A DNA stretch of 39,999 nt from Bacteroidota bacterium (GTDB taxonomy: Bacteria; Bacteroidota; Bacteroidia; Bacteroidales; UBA6013): the NCBI GenBank assembly GCA_020048645.1, contig JAIFMG010000109.1:1-39999 (forward strand). Direction: 5' to 3'. The translations under genes and the position numbers were made by a program. Shown here piece by piece: positions 9,160 to 17,384 of the stretch (position 1 is its first letter; each line of letters opens with the position of its first letter). Under the pieces are notes generated by a model. It had not been told where the DNA came from, ran no database searches, and saw only the letters and a program-made list of their open reading frames with translations.

Positions 9160-9984
9160 TTAGATTTCGCGGATCAGCGCTTCAACAAGCTGGGCAAGTT
9201 TGGGTGCTGCTTTTCCGGCCACGTCTTGGACTTCGTCGTGCGTGGTTTCTTTGTCGGGGTCTTCCGGTACGCTTGCGTTGGTGATGACCGAGACTCCAAA
9301 GCACTTGATGCCAGCGTGATGCGCCACGATTACCTCGGGGACGGTTGACATTCCGGTGGCGTCGGCGCCGAAGCTGCGGAAGAGCCGGTACTCGGCCGGC
9401 GTTTCGAGTGTAGGTCCGCTGCTTCCGATGTAAATGCCTGTTTTGTAGCCTATTCCGAGTTCCTTGGCCACGGATTTGGCCTTGGCTACCAGTTCGGGGT
9501 TATAGGTTTTGCCCATGTCAGGAAATCGAGTCCCGATGGCGTCGATGTTTGGGCCGATCAGCGGGTTCTGCGAGAAGAAGTTGATGTGGTCGGTGATAAA
9601 CATGATGTCGCCAGGCTTGAAATCAAGGTTCAGCCCTCCGGCGGCGTTGGAGACTATCAAGGTGTTGATGCCCATGAGCTTCATAACCCGTACTGGGAAA
9701 GTCACGGTTTCCATGGGGTAGCCTTCGTAGTAGTGGAAGCGTCCCTTCATCACGAGCACCTTTTTCCCTCCCAGGAAACCGCTGATCAGCATTCCGTCAT
9801 GGCCCTGCACTGTCGAAACGGGAAATCCGGGTATCTGACTGTATTTTAGCATTTTGGCCTCTTCGATTTGGTTGGCCAGCGGTCCTAGTCCGCTACCTAG
9901 GATGATGCCAATGCGAGATCCGTCGCCAAACTTTTCGATTAGAAATTTGGCAGTTGCATGATACTTGTCGAGTAGATTTTCCAT
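9160..9984 (-). CDS. punA: Purine-nucleoside phosphorylase (trimeric type)
   Basis: This 274-residue cytosolic enzyme splits purine nucleosides with phosphate to the free base and (deoxy)ribose 1-phosphate in purine salvage. It has the landmarks of the trimeric PNP/MTAP family: GSGLG near residue 31 (phosphate loop), GRFHYYEGYPM, SNAAGGLN, the base-binding stretch SGPTLETPAEYR with its conserved Glu, GMSTVPEVIVA, and VITNAS near the C-terminus. Length is normal. It sits 21 bases downstream of the DoxX gene and 53 bases upstream of the YgjP gene, all on the minus strand. The Asn of VITNAS favours guanosine/inosine specificity rather than methylthioadenosine. The symbol follows common usage for this class. 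Confidence 0.93.
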   Translation of the reverse strand: MENLLDKYHATAKFLIEKFGDGSRIGIILGSGLGPLANQIEEAKMLKYSQIPGFPVSTVQGHDGMLISGFLGGKKVLVMKGRFHYYEGYPMETVTFPVRVMKLMGINTLIVSNAAGGLNLDFKPGDIMFITDHINFFSQNPLIGPNIDAIGTRFPDMGKTYNPELVAKAKSVAKELGIGYKTGIYIGSSGPTLETPAEYRLFRSFGADATGMSTVPEVIVAHHAGIKCFGVSVITNASVPEDPDKETTHDEVQDVAGKAAPKLAQLVEALIREI

Positions 9985-10005
9985 CTTGTTTGAATTGCGT
10001 TGGAT

Positions 10006-10464
10006 TTATGCTTGCAGATTGTCGATTTCGTCCTGGTGGGGGAGCTTGGGCTTTTGGGCGGCCTTGGGTCTGACGCGAATTCGGAGCTCGCCAGGTCCGG
10101 TGATGGCCAGTCCGGCGAAAACGATGGCCGCCTCGATGGCATGGGAAGCGGTTTGGAACCACGCTGCGCCGTCTTGCCGGAGGTGCATGGTAACAGCAAC
10201 GGCCATGACGGCGAAGAGGCCCGCGGCGGCGGGACGAAAGGCGATACCGAGGATAAGTAGCAAGCCGCCAAGCATTTCTGTAATGGCGGCGGCCAGTCCC
10301 CAGTAATAGTGGTGGGTCGTCAGCCCGAAATAGGACATGTTGCTTCCCAACATGTCCCAGGTCTGCCCACCTGCCATGAGCTTTGGAAGTCCGTGGAAAA
10401 CGAACATGGGGCCCAAGCCTAGCCTTATGACCAGAAGGCCGACGTCGATGTATTTTCTTGTCAT
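10006..10464 (-). CDS. DoxX family membrane protein
   Basis: This 152-residue integral membrane protein has four predicted helices. The start (LLVIRLGLGPMFVFHGLPKL) carries the RxxLGxxFxxHGxxKL pattern of the DoxX family, followed by ITEMLGGLLLILG and FAVMAVAVTMHL. The family is linked to quinone or thiosulfate redox chemistry in a few organisms, but most members have no known function. The last 25 residues are polar and charged. The ATG at 10464 begins just before the first helix. The gene lies 7 bases after the Sir2-like gene and 21 before punA, so it is probably part of one transcript. Confidence 0.85.
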   Translation of the reverse strand: MTRKYIDVGLLVIRLGLGPMFVFHGLPKLMAGGQTWDMLGSNMSYFGLTTHHYYWGLAAAITEMLGGLLLILGIAFRPAAAGLFAVMAVAVTMHLRQDGAAWFQTASHAIEAAIVFAGLAITGPGELRIRVRPKAAQKPKLPHQDEIDNLQA

Positions 10465-10471
10465 CAATGAA

Positions 10472-11305
10472 TTATTTAAAATGTTTGAATATTCCTTCGA
10501 TGGCTTCAAGCGCGCCTTTTTCGATTGAGATGTGTTTGATATCCTCCCTGACTTGGTGCTGCCGGGGGTTGACGCGGATGAGCGTGGCCTCGAAGTGCCG
10601 GGCGGTTTTTTCGGCGTGTAGCCGGACGGTAGGAACGCTTTTTCCGGCACCCATTTCCAATACCGCGATTTTGGCCTTGGCTTCTCGCAGCTCGTGAAAC
10701 CAGTTCTGCATCGCGAGTTGCTGTATGTCAGCGCGTTCGCTATTCCAATACCAGTCGCCGAACATGAGGATGTTGGGGCGGGCCAGGCTGCCGCCCGGGG
10801 CTTTGGGGAGCGGTGGGCGGGCTCTGAACCGCTCTGGGTCAAGGTCGATTTGTTCGCCCTTGGCCAGCCAGATTTGGCCACTGCCGTCGAGGGTTTGCAG
10901 GTGGTGGATGGATCCATGGCATTCGTAAACGCTTTCGGGCTCGAAACCTGCTTTCTGGAATTGGCCATCGACATTGGAAGTGAACACAAAACAGCCGTGT
11001 GGGAGGCCTTTGCAAAAATCGAGCAGCCGACCGAAGCCGGCATGGGGTTGGGTTTCCCGGTAGAGCATCAGCCGATGTCCGTAGAAGCCCCAGGCCAATT
11101 CGGGGTCGTGCTCAAACCAGCGCGGGTTGGCCATTTCCGAGAAGGAAAGCCCCAGCTTTGCCAATGGCGGGTAGGCTTTCCAGAAACCCTCGTCGCCTCG
11201 AAAGTCTGGGAGCCCAGAATCGACTCCCATTCCGGCGCCCGCGCAGATGAGCAGCCCTTGGCTTTGAGCGAGGACTTTGGCCGCTTGTTGGTATTTTTCT
11301 TCCAT
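10472..11305 (-). CDS. Sir2-like NAD-dependent protein lacking zinc cysteines
   Basis: This 277-residue protein has the NAD-binding and catalytic motifs of sirtuins: GAGMGVDSGLPDFRG near the N-terminus, TSNVDGQFQKAG, and ECHGS with the catalytic His. Sirtuins remove acyl groups from lysine using NAD, producing nicotinamide and O-acyl-ADP-ribose. The zinc module is altered. In relatives the first Cys pair follows HHLQ and the second precedes GGLARPNILMFGD; here those sites read HHLQTLDGSGQIW and LPKAPGGSLARPNILMFGD, with no Cys after the catalytic motif. The fold may be stabilised without zinc or activity may have changed. A TTG at 11359 would add 18 residues; the ATG at 11305 is preferred. 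It is the first gene of the minus-strand run toward punA. Confidence 0.85.
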   Translation of the reverse strand: MEEKYQQAAKVLAQSQGLLICAGAGMGVDSGLPDFRGDEGFWKAYPPLAKLGLSFSEMANPRWFEHDPELAWGFYGHRLMLYRETQPHAGFGRLLDFCKGLPHGCFVFTSNVDGQFQKAGFEPESVYECHGSIHHLQTLDGSGQIWLAKGEQIDLDPERFRARPPLPKAPGGSLARPNILMFGDWYWNSERADIQQLAMQNWFHELREAKAKIAVLEMGAGKSVPTVRLHAEKTARHFEATLIRVNPRQHQVREDIKHISIEKGALEAIEGIFKHFK

Positions 11306-11427
11306 GATGGTGATTGGGCTGGCGTCTTTTGGTGCCTTATTCTTGCACAATATAGTCAAGTTCGCTGAACAAATATCGGGAATAATTGTATCTTGTCTCC
11401 TGAAAGGTTAAAAAAAAAGGAATCTGC

Positions 11428-13473
11428 ATGAAAATTTACCGCATTGGGTTCATGGTAGCCATCTGTTTGCCCCTGGTGGGGCGGGCTCAAAGCGCGGATT
11501 CGCTGGCCAAGGTCTTGGAGGGCCTAAGTTCTGAGCAGCGCGTGGATCGTCTGCTGGAGTGGTCTTGGGAATCAAGGGATTCCAAGCCTTACTTGACGGT
11601 GGAGTGGGCGGCCCAGGCTGAAATATTGGCCCGTGAGGCCAGGCAGACCTCCAAGATGAACCAAGCGATCAGCTACCAGGGGGTAGGGCAGCGCAACATG
11701 GGCAACTACAAGGCCGCGCTGGAGACCTATTCGCGTGCCCGCAAGTCGTGCCTGGAGACCCACGACAGCACCAACCTCGGATATACGCTTATCAACTTTG
11801 GCAACCTTTTCATGCTCCAGGATCTCTGGCCCCAGTCGGTCGAGTACCTCCAGCAGGCGCTGCCCATCGCCAAGGGTCTTTCCGACACGGCCATGCTGGG
11901 GTATTGCCACGTCAACCTCGCCCGGTCGTACATCGGCCTGGGCGAGCTGGACAGCGCCATGCGCGAGCTGGTCTTTGCGACCGAGGTTCGGCGCAACAAT
12001 CCGCGGGGCCTCACCAGCGTCATCCGCGAGTTGGGCGACCTTCATTTCAAGCTCGAAAACTGGGACGAGGCAGAGCGCTACTACCTGGAGTCGTCGGCCA
12101 TATCGCGCAGCATCAACGACATTGACGGCCTGGCTGAGAACTACAACCTGATGTCCCACTTGTACTTGCGAAGGATGCTACCCGACAGCGCGATGGCCTG
12201 GTCGGACAGGAGCATGGCCTTGGCCCACCAGGTCTCTTCTTCAGTGCGCATCATCGAGGCCTACCATACCCGGGCCATGGCCCAGGCCTCGCTGGGGCTG
12301 TTCGAGGAGGCCTACGCCACGCAGAAGGTCCACCTCTTGATGGCCGACAGCCTCAACAAGGCCAACTCCATGCGGCAGGTCGAGCTGTTGCAGGCGGTCA
12401 TGGAAGTCGAGCGAGGGCAGGCCCAGATCGCGATCATGCAGCGCGAGGCCCAGATCGACCGCCTTGTGAAGATTGCTTTGGCGGCCTTCCTGCTGCTGGT
12501 CTTCTTCTTTGCGATATACCTTTTTCGTAGCATGAAGCAGAAGCAACTTGTCAATGCGATACTTTTGGAACAGAACGAAAAAATTAGAAAACAACGTGAC
12601 GAAATCGAAGAAAAGTCGCACCGGCTTGAAGAGGCCAACCAAGAAGTCCTAGCGCAGAATGAAGTCGTGCAACAGCAAAAAAATGCCATTGAAAAAAAGA
12701 ACGAGAACATCCAGAGCAGCATCAACTATGCCAGCAGCATACAGCGCGCGATGCTCCCCAGCTCGGAGACCATCGCCAAGGGGCTGCCCCAGCATTTCCT
12801 GCTCTACTTGCCCCGTGAGACCGTCAGTGGTGATTTTTACTGGTATGCCGAAAACAACGGGAAGATTTTCTTCACGGCCGCCGATTGCACCGGCCACGGC
12901 GTGCCCGGTGCCTTCATGTCCATGATTGGCAATGAGTTGCTGTTCAAAATCGTCATTGAGAACGCCGTCCAGTCGCCCGAGGAAATCTTGCGCCAGTTGC
13001 ACCTGGGCGTCAACTCGGCCCTCCAGCAGGAAGTTACGGGAAATCAGGATGGAATGGACATAGCCTTGTGCGTGTATGACCCTGCGACAAAGATTCTGGA
13101 GTTCTCTGGCGCCAAGAACTCGATGGTCATCACCCGAAGCGGAAAGACGGAAGTCATCAAAGGTGGGAAAATGGGCATAGGTGGCAAGCAAGCTGGAAAG
13201 CATCGCGGCCATGAGCGCGATTATCCCAAACACACCCTCCAGCTCGAGGGGCGGACTTGCATTTACCTTTTTTCTGACGGCTACCAGGACCAGTTTGGTT
13301 GGGAGGATGGACGCAAATTCATGAGCAGGAACCTTCACAATCTCATGGCCGAGCTTTCTCCCTTGCCCATCGAGCAGCAGCGGGAGCGCCTGGAGCGGCA
13401 TTTCCTGGATTGGAAAGGCGAGCTCGACCAGATCGACGACGTTGTCGTCTTCGGAGCGATCATCGAAGCCTGA
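11428..13473 (+). CDS. TPR-repeat membrane protein with SpoIIE-type serine phosphatase
   Basis: This 681-residue signalling protein starts with a signal peptide (cleavage near GRAQS, about 21), then TPR repeats (about 60-320), one membrane helix (348-367), a coiled coil (about 370-430) and a C-terminal PP2C/SpoIIE phosphatase domain. Phosphatase motifs include TVSGDFYW near 463, DCTGHGVPGAFMSMIG, GMDIALCV, LFSDGYQDQ and QIDDVVVFG; the acidic residues in these bind the two metal ions. Such proteins usually dephosphorylate an anti-sigma-factor antagonist or similar partner. The N-terminal sensor part resembles that of the kinase at 406-2379, including the pattern of an early LExLSSEQRVDRLLEW-like helix. 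No STAS or anti-sigma gene is adjacent; the STAS-like gene at 28381 is a distant candidate. Confidence 0.92.
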   Translation: MKIYRIGFMVAICLPLVGRAQSADSLAKVLEGLSSEQRVDRLLEWSWESRDSKPYLTVEWAAQAEILAREARQTSKMNQAISYQGVGQRNMGNYKAALETYSRARKSCLETHDSTNLGYTLINFGNLFMLQDLWPQSVEYLQQALPIAKGLSDTAMLGYCHVNLARSYIGLGELDSAMRELVFATEVRRNNPRGLTSVIRELGDLHFKLENWDEAERYYLESSAISRSINDIDGLAENYNLMSHLYLRRMLPDSAMAWSDRSMALAHQVSSSVRIIEAYHTRAMAQASLGLFEEAYATQKVHLLMADSLNKANSMRQVELLQAVMEVERGQAQIAIMQREAQIDRLVKIALAAFLLLVFFFAIYLFRSMKQKQLVNAILLEQNEKIRKQRDEIEEKSHRLEEANQEVLAQNEVVQQQKNAIEKKNENIQSSINYASSIQRAMLPSSETIAKGLPQHFLLYLPRETVSGDFYWYAENNGKIFFTAADCTGHGVPGAFMSMIGNELLFKIVIENAVQSPEEILRQLHLGVNSALQQEVTGNQDGMDIALCVYDPATKILEFSGAKNSMVITRSGKTEVIKGGKMGIGGKQAGKHRGHERDYPKHTLQLEGRTCIYLFSDGYQDQFGWEDGRKFMSRNLHNLMAELSPLPIEQQRERLERHFLDWKGELDQIDDVVVFGAIIEA

Positions 13474-13556
13474 CAGTTTGGCAGGCTGCTCCGTCTTTGG
13501 CATGTTCTTCGTCAAGGTGGACCGGCAAGCGCTGAATTTCTCAAAATTGGAAAACC

Positions 13557-14156
13557 ATGCTCATTTATACCCTTCCCATCATCGCGGCACTGACGGGCTG
13601 GATCACGAACTACATCGCCGTCAAGATGCTTTTCCATCCCCGGCAGAAGGTCAAGATCCTTTTCTTTGAGATACAGGGCATATTTCCCAAGCGGCAGGAC
13701 AAGCTGGCCGAGCGCCTTGGAGATGTTGTCGCGCGGGAGCTTTTCTCGATGAAAGATGTCAAGAGCGCCCTGCTCAACGACAAGGTCTCGGGCGAAGTTT
13801 CTCGGCTTTTGGAGGAGAAGGTGGACGACTTCCTGCAGAACCGCCTGGTGCAGGCCATGCCCGCGCTGGCCATGTTCCTGAACAACGACATCAAGATGCG
13901 CATCAAGAACATCCTGATGGGCGAGTTCCAGTCGGCCTTGCCTTCCATTTTCGAGAAGTTCACCGACAAGATCGACAATGCCGTGGATGTCAAGGCCATC
14001 GTTTACCAGCGCGTGGCCAACTTTTCCAGCGACAAGCTCGAGGAAATCCTCTATTCCATCATGCAGAAGGAGTTCCGCAGCATCGAGATCATCGGAGGGG
14101 TGCTCGGCTTTGTCATCGGATTGATCCAGATTGGCATCCTGGCCTTTCAGGATTGA
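13557..14156 (+). CDS. DUF445 family membrane protein
   Basis: This 199-residue protein has a hydrophobic N-terminal helix with ALTGWITNYIAVKMLFHP, the signature of the DUF445 (YheB-like) family, followed by GIFPKRQDKLAERLGDVV, a long helical segment and a C-terminal hydrophobic helix (GGVLGFVIGLIQIGILAF). It is probably anchored in the inner membrane at both ends with an amphipathic helical domain between. B. subtilis YheB is a larger relative linked to the cell envelope and spores, but a biochemical role is not known. It is 83 bases after the phosphatase gene on the same strand. Length is near that of the short members of the family. Confidence 0.85.
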   Translation: MLIYTLPIIAALTGWITNYIAVKMLFHPRQKVKILFFEIQGIFPKRQDKLAERLGDVVARELFSMKDVKSALLNDKVSGEVSRLLEEKVDDFLQNRLVQAMPALAMFLNNDIKMRIKNILMGEFQSALPSIFEKFTDKIDNAVDVKAIVYQRVANFSSDKLEEILYSIMQKEFRSIEIIGGVLGFVIGLIQIGILAFQD

Positions 14157-14261
14157 CAGGTTTCCTGTATTTCAGATGCGCTTTTTTTATTTTCGGAATC
14201 GTTTGCGCAGACTCCGTTCGCACTTTTTTTGTTACCTTTACATGAACAATTAAGACTGACC

Positions 14262-14660
14262 ATGTACGACTGGGGCAACAAAAAGATATTGATCGCGGAG
14301 GACGAGGAAATCAACTACATTTTTCTCGAAGAGGCTTTGTTCCGAACCAACGCCAAGATAACTTGGGCCAAGAATGGCGAGGCGGCGCTCAATCATTTCA
14401 AGGCCGAGGAGTTCGATCTGGTCTTGCTCGACATCAAAATGCCGAAGATGAACGGCATCGAAGTGGCAGAGGCGATGAAGGCCCTGCGCTTCGACATTCC
14501 CATCATCGCCCAGACGGCCTATGCCATGGCCGGCGAGAAGGAGAAGATCATGGCCGCGGGTTTCGACGCCTACATTTCCAAGCCCATCCGCCCACGCAAG
14601 CTTCTCAGCCTCATAGGCAAGTTCCTCAACGACGGCGCCGAAGTCGAGGAGAATGGATGA
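14262..14660 (+). CDS. Single-domain response regulator (CheY-like receiver)
   Basis: This 132-residue protein consists of one receiver domain. The acidic pocket is Glu13-Asp14, the phosphorylated residue is Asp57 in LLDIKMPKMNG, and the switch residues are Thr86 (QTAYA) and Lys107 (ISKPI). With no output domain it must act by protein contact or phosphotransfer, like receivers paired with hybrid kinases. A TTG at 14229 would add 11 residues; the ATG at 14262 starts the usual short lead into the first strand. A -7-like element TACCTTTA lies at 14233-14240, about 22 bases upstream, without a well-spaced TTTG. No kinase is adjacent. Confidence 0.92.
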   Translation: MYDWGNKKILIAEDEEINYIFLEEALFRTNAKITWAKNGEAALNHFKAEEFDLVLLDIKMPKMNGIEVAEAMKALRFDIPIIAQTAYAMAGEKEKIMAAGFDAYISKPIRPRKLLSLIGKFLNDGAEVEENG

Positions 14661-15005
14661 GGTCGGATAGCTGAAATTTGTCGCGGGTTTCTTGCCAAGT
14701 GGATTCAGAAGCTAAAAGGACCCCTTCCTGATCCTGGCTTTTTTAAAACAATTTTGAGGAAGCACCCTTTGGAGCTTTGAACTTGGGTAAGCCTGATGAA
14801 ACCCGAGTTGCGGCAAACCAGGCTCGCCTAGGGATTCGATGCGGGCAAAAGCGTTCATCATGCGAATGCGTTGCGTCCGAAGCAACAGGGTGCGAATCAT
14901 GCAAAGCCCAAAGACATTTCCCGAATCCGAATCGGTCGGAGGGGCAGAACCTGTATTGCCATCAGGAGGCAATCGCGTTGCAGGACATTTGAAAGCATCT
15001 GGCAA
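14661..15005. other. Gene-free spacer between response regulator and flippase
   Basis: About 345 bases separate the convergent response regulator and flippase genes. The minus strand is open from 15005 to 14712 (97 codons), including a stretch around GEPGLPQLGFHQAYPSS, but the first codon is TTG, no family is recognisable and composition is less GC-rich than the flippase. It could be a decayed repeat. Short pairings (for example gttgc/gcaac near 14871-14887) are too weak to call as a terminator. Confidence 0.35.
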
Positions 15006-16280
15006 TCAATAGCTTGCCCAGGCGTAGCAGGCCAGCAGCAGGGCCGAGTAGGGGAGGTAGAGCTCCAGCGGGCAGTATTCCGCGAGGCGGATTCCCCAAT
15101 GGACGCGGTTGTGCAGGGCGAAGGCGATTTTTTGCGCCAGGTGGGCCACGACGGTGGCCGCGGCCACGCCCGCCATGCCCCAAAACGGCAGAAGCGCGAG
15201 GCTGAGGCCCACGTTGAGCGCCAGCTCGCCCACGGAAACCCAGAGCGCGAAGCGGGTGCGCCCGGCGCCGAGGATCAGGGGTTGCGGAAACAGCAAGCGG
15301 CTGATGGCCAGCAGCATGTATAGGTTGAACACCGGAACGCTGGCCGCGAAGTCGGGGTTGAATACCAGCGGGTAGAACCAGTGGCTGCCCAGGATGAGCA
15401 GCGCGCTGGTCGGGAAGACCAGGTGCGCCAGCCGCCGGGTCTTGTCGCGCAGGCGGCGCATGGCCGCGGGCCAGTCTTCGCGGCGCCCGAAGTCGGCCAG
15501 CATCGAGTTGCTCAGGGCGTTGGCCATCAGGTACGAAAGCGGCAGCTCCTTGGCGCCGTAGCGGAACAAGGCCAGGCCCGCGCCGTCGAAGCGGGCGGCC
15601 ACCAGCAGGCCGTCCACGTACTGCGCCGAACTGCCCAGGAGGGTGGTGCCGAGCAGGGGCCATGCGGCGCGCCAGTGCTCGGACAGGGCGCCCGGCTGCC
15701 ACTGCCAGCCCCGCCTGCCCAGCAGCGGGAAGAGCCAGAGCACCCGCGCGGCCGAGACCGCGACCAGGCCCCACAAGGCCCCGCCCATGCCCCAGCCCAG
15801 GGCCAGCGGCAGCAGCACCGCCGCCGTCTGGCCCAGCAGCGCCAGGGCGCCGTAGGCCAGCAGCGGCACCGGCTTGTCGCGGCCCACCAGCACGTGCTCG
15901 GCCAGGAACGACAGGCCCGAGAGCAGCACCTGCGCCAGCAGGGCATCGGCGTGCGGGTAGTCGTCCTCGCCCGTGAGCAGGGGCACGAGACTGCCCGCGA
16001 AAAGGTAGAGCACGCCGGCCGCCACCAGCGAATGCGCCAGCAGCAAGAGCGCCGCGCCCAGCTCGGCCCCTGGCTGCGAAGCCCGGGGCAAGTAGCTCTG
16101 CATCAGGCCCGAGACCCAGAAGCTCAGGGCCGAGCTGGCCAGAAGGAAGCTCTCGTACTGGCCGATGACGCGGGTTTCGAGCCCCATCTGCGCCAGCACC
16201 ACGTTCAGCGCCAGCAGGGTGCCGAAGCGGGCCAACTGGTACAGTTGCAGGGCGCCTACCTTGTCCACGCGGATTTTCAT
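15006..16280 (-). CDS. Polysaccharide flippase-like membrane protein (Wzx/MATE fold)
   Basis: This 424-residue protein is almost entirely hydrophobic, with about 12 membrane helices separated by short basic loops, and resembles Wzx-type oligosaccharide flippases and related MATE-fold exporters. Helix 1 begins shortly after MKIRVDKVGALQLYQLARFG, similar to the start of many O-antigen flippases. It would move a lipid-linked glycan across the inner membrane. No glycosyltransferases are adjacent, so the substrate is unknown. The longer frame from 16349 overlaps the divergent YbaK-like gene; the ATG at 16280 is preferred. It is one of the most GC-rich genes in the window. Confidence 0.75.
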   Translation of the reverse strand: MKIRVDKVGALQLYQLARFGTLLALNVVLAQMGLETRVIGQYESFLLASSALSFWVSGLMQSYLPRASQPGAELGAALLLLAHSLVAAGVLYLFAGSLVPLLTGEDDYPHADALLAQVLLSGLSFLAEHVLVGRDKPVPLLAYGALALLGQTAAVLLPLALGWGMGGALWGLVAVSAARVLWLFPLLGRRGWQWQPGALSEHWRAAWPLLGTTLLGSSAQYVDGLLVAARFDGAGLALFRYGAKELPLSYLMANALSNSMLADFGRREDWPAAMRRLRDKTRRLAHLVFPTSALLILGSHWFYPLVFNPDFAASVPVFNLYMLLAISRLLFPQPLILGAGRTRFALWVSVGELALNVGLSLALLPFWGMAGVAAATVVAHLAQKIAFALHNRVHWGIRLAEYCPLELYLPYSALLLACYAWASY

Positions 16281-16315
16281 GGCCGCCAAATAAGCGCGCT
16301 TTCGGCAGATTTCAC

Positions 16316-16323
16316 TATTTTTG
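16316..16323 (+). promoter_or_regulatory. -7 element close to the YbaK-like start
   Basis: TATTTTTG matches TAnnTTTG exactly. It ends 7 bases before the ATG at 16331, so transcription would begin at or near the start codon and the mRNA could be leaderless. No clear TTTG is seen at the -33 position. Confidence 0.4.
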
Positions 16324-16330
16324 CCGAACG

Positions 16331-16828
16331 ATGATTCCGCCAAAAGCACAAAAAGTACTCGACGCCCTCGACGGCCTGGCCATACGCTACGAGCTCCTCG
16401 AGCATCCGCCTTTGAACACCATCGAGGAGGCCATGCCTTACTGGAAGGACGTGGAAGCTGCGCCGTGCAAGAATCTTTTCTTCCGCAACCACAAGGGAAA
16501 CAAGCACTTCCTGGTCGTGCTGGCCGGGCACAGGCAGTTGGCCATCCGCGAGCTGGAGGCGCTGCTGCGCCAGGGCAAGATCAGCTTCGCCTCGCCCGAG
16601 CGGCTGGAGCGGCACCTGGGCCTCATGCCGGGCTCGGTCTCGCCCTTCGGCCTGCTCAACGATGGCGGGCGGCATGTCGCCTTGTTCATCGACAGCGAGT
16701 TGCGAGAGGCCGAGCGGCTTTGCTTCCACCCGAACGTGAACACCCTGAGCCTGATCGTCGCGCAGTCGGACTTCCACCGCTTCTTGGAGCACTGGGGCGG
16801 CGAGCGGCATTTTCTGAAACTTACCTGA
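16331..16828 (+). CDS. YbaK/ProX-type aminoacyl-tRNA deacylase
   Basis: This 165-residue protein belongs to the YbaK/prolyl-tRNA synthetase-associated editing family, which hydrolyses mischarged tRNAs such as Ala-tRNA(Pro). Visible marks are the N-terminal helix followed by YELLEHPPLNTIEEA, the conserved Lys in CKNLFFRNHKG, KHFLVVLAGHRQL, and the loop GSVSPFGLLND before the last strands. This order fits stand-alone ProX/PrdX deacylases. It acts in the cytosol. The start at 16331 lies 50 bases from the divergent flippase start. The hypothetical gene 11 bases downstream is probably in the same transcript. Exact tRNA specificity cannot be read. Confidence 0.88.
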   Translation: MIPPKAQKVLDALDGLAIRYELLEHPPLNTIEEAMPYWKDVEAAPCKNLFFRNHKGNKHFLVVLAGHRQLAIRELEALLRQGKISFASPERLERHLGLMPGSVSPFGLLNDGGRHVALFIDSELREAERLCFHPNVNTLSLIVAQSDFHRFLEHWGGERHFLKLT

Positions 16829-16839
16829 ACCACTACGCC

Positions 16840-17328
16840 ATGGAAGCACAGCCCCTCAAACAGAACCGCCGCCTGGAGTTGCTCTTTAGCGAACTGCTGA
16901 AAGAGTTCCAGCGCGAAGAGCTGCTCGAGCTCAACCAGGTATCCGGGCGGCGGCCCGATCCCCAGGCCTTGGAGCAGGCCAAGGCGGAGCTCGAGCAGGC
17001 CCGAGACCGCTTCCAGCGCGCGGTGCGCTACCAGCGGTCGCACCACGCGGGGCTTTTCGGCAGGTGGCTCGACGACTCGATGCGGCAGGCCGAGGCCTGG
17101 CGGGAGGTATTCGCGCGCGAGGAGGAGCGCCTCCAGGTGCATTGGCGCGAGAAGGGCTGGTACGACGAGTTTCGGCAGCAAGGCGTCGCGGTGCATTCTT
17201 ACGCTGATTTCAAGCGCAAGTGCGAAGACCTTGTGCAGCAGTGGCATGAGGTGGGCCAGGGCCTTCGCGACAATCCGGATCTGGAGCTGCTCTCCTCGGT
17301 CAGCTTCATGGCCAAGGCCCTTCGCTAA
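16840..17328 (+). CDS. Hypothetical helical protein
   Basis: This 162-residue protein is not recognised. It is highly charged and almost all helix-forming, with a probable coiled coil at about 50-75 (QALEQAKAELEQARDRFQ) and conserved-looking aromatic residues in the second half (EKGWYDEFRQQG, YADFKRKCEDL). No signal peptide, membrane segment or metal motif is seen, so a cytosolic protein is likely. The ATG at 16840 follows the YbaK-like stop by 11 bases, suggesting cotranscription. A longer frame from 16321 only overlaps the deacylase gene in another frame and was not used. Confidence 0.65.
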   Translation: MEAQPLKQNRRLELLFSELLKEFQREELLELNQVSGRRPDPQALEQAKAELEQARDRFQRAVRYQRSHHAGLFGRWLDDSMRQAEAWREVFAREEERLQVHWREKGWYDEFRQQGVAVHSYADFKRKCEDLVQQWHEVGQGLRDNPDLELLSSVSFMAKALR

Positions 17329-17384
17329 GGCCTGCTTTTCCAACAACCGCGGCCTTTTCTTATCTTGGCCGGCAAATTCTGACC

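Noticed and set aside
10465..11043. A 345-codon version of the DoxX gene starting at 11043
   Set aside because: Its first part overlaps the Sir2-like gene in another frame and is not hydrophobic; DoxX similarity begins at the ATG at 10464.
14962..16334. Alternative long frames over the flippase (270 codons at 14962-15774 minus, 317 codons at 15381-16334 plus)
   Set aside because: Both are Arg-, Gln-, Ala- and Gly-rich readings of the flippase gene in other frames; only the 15006-16280 frame gives regular membrane helices.
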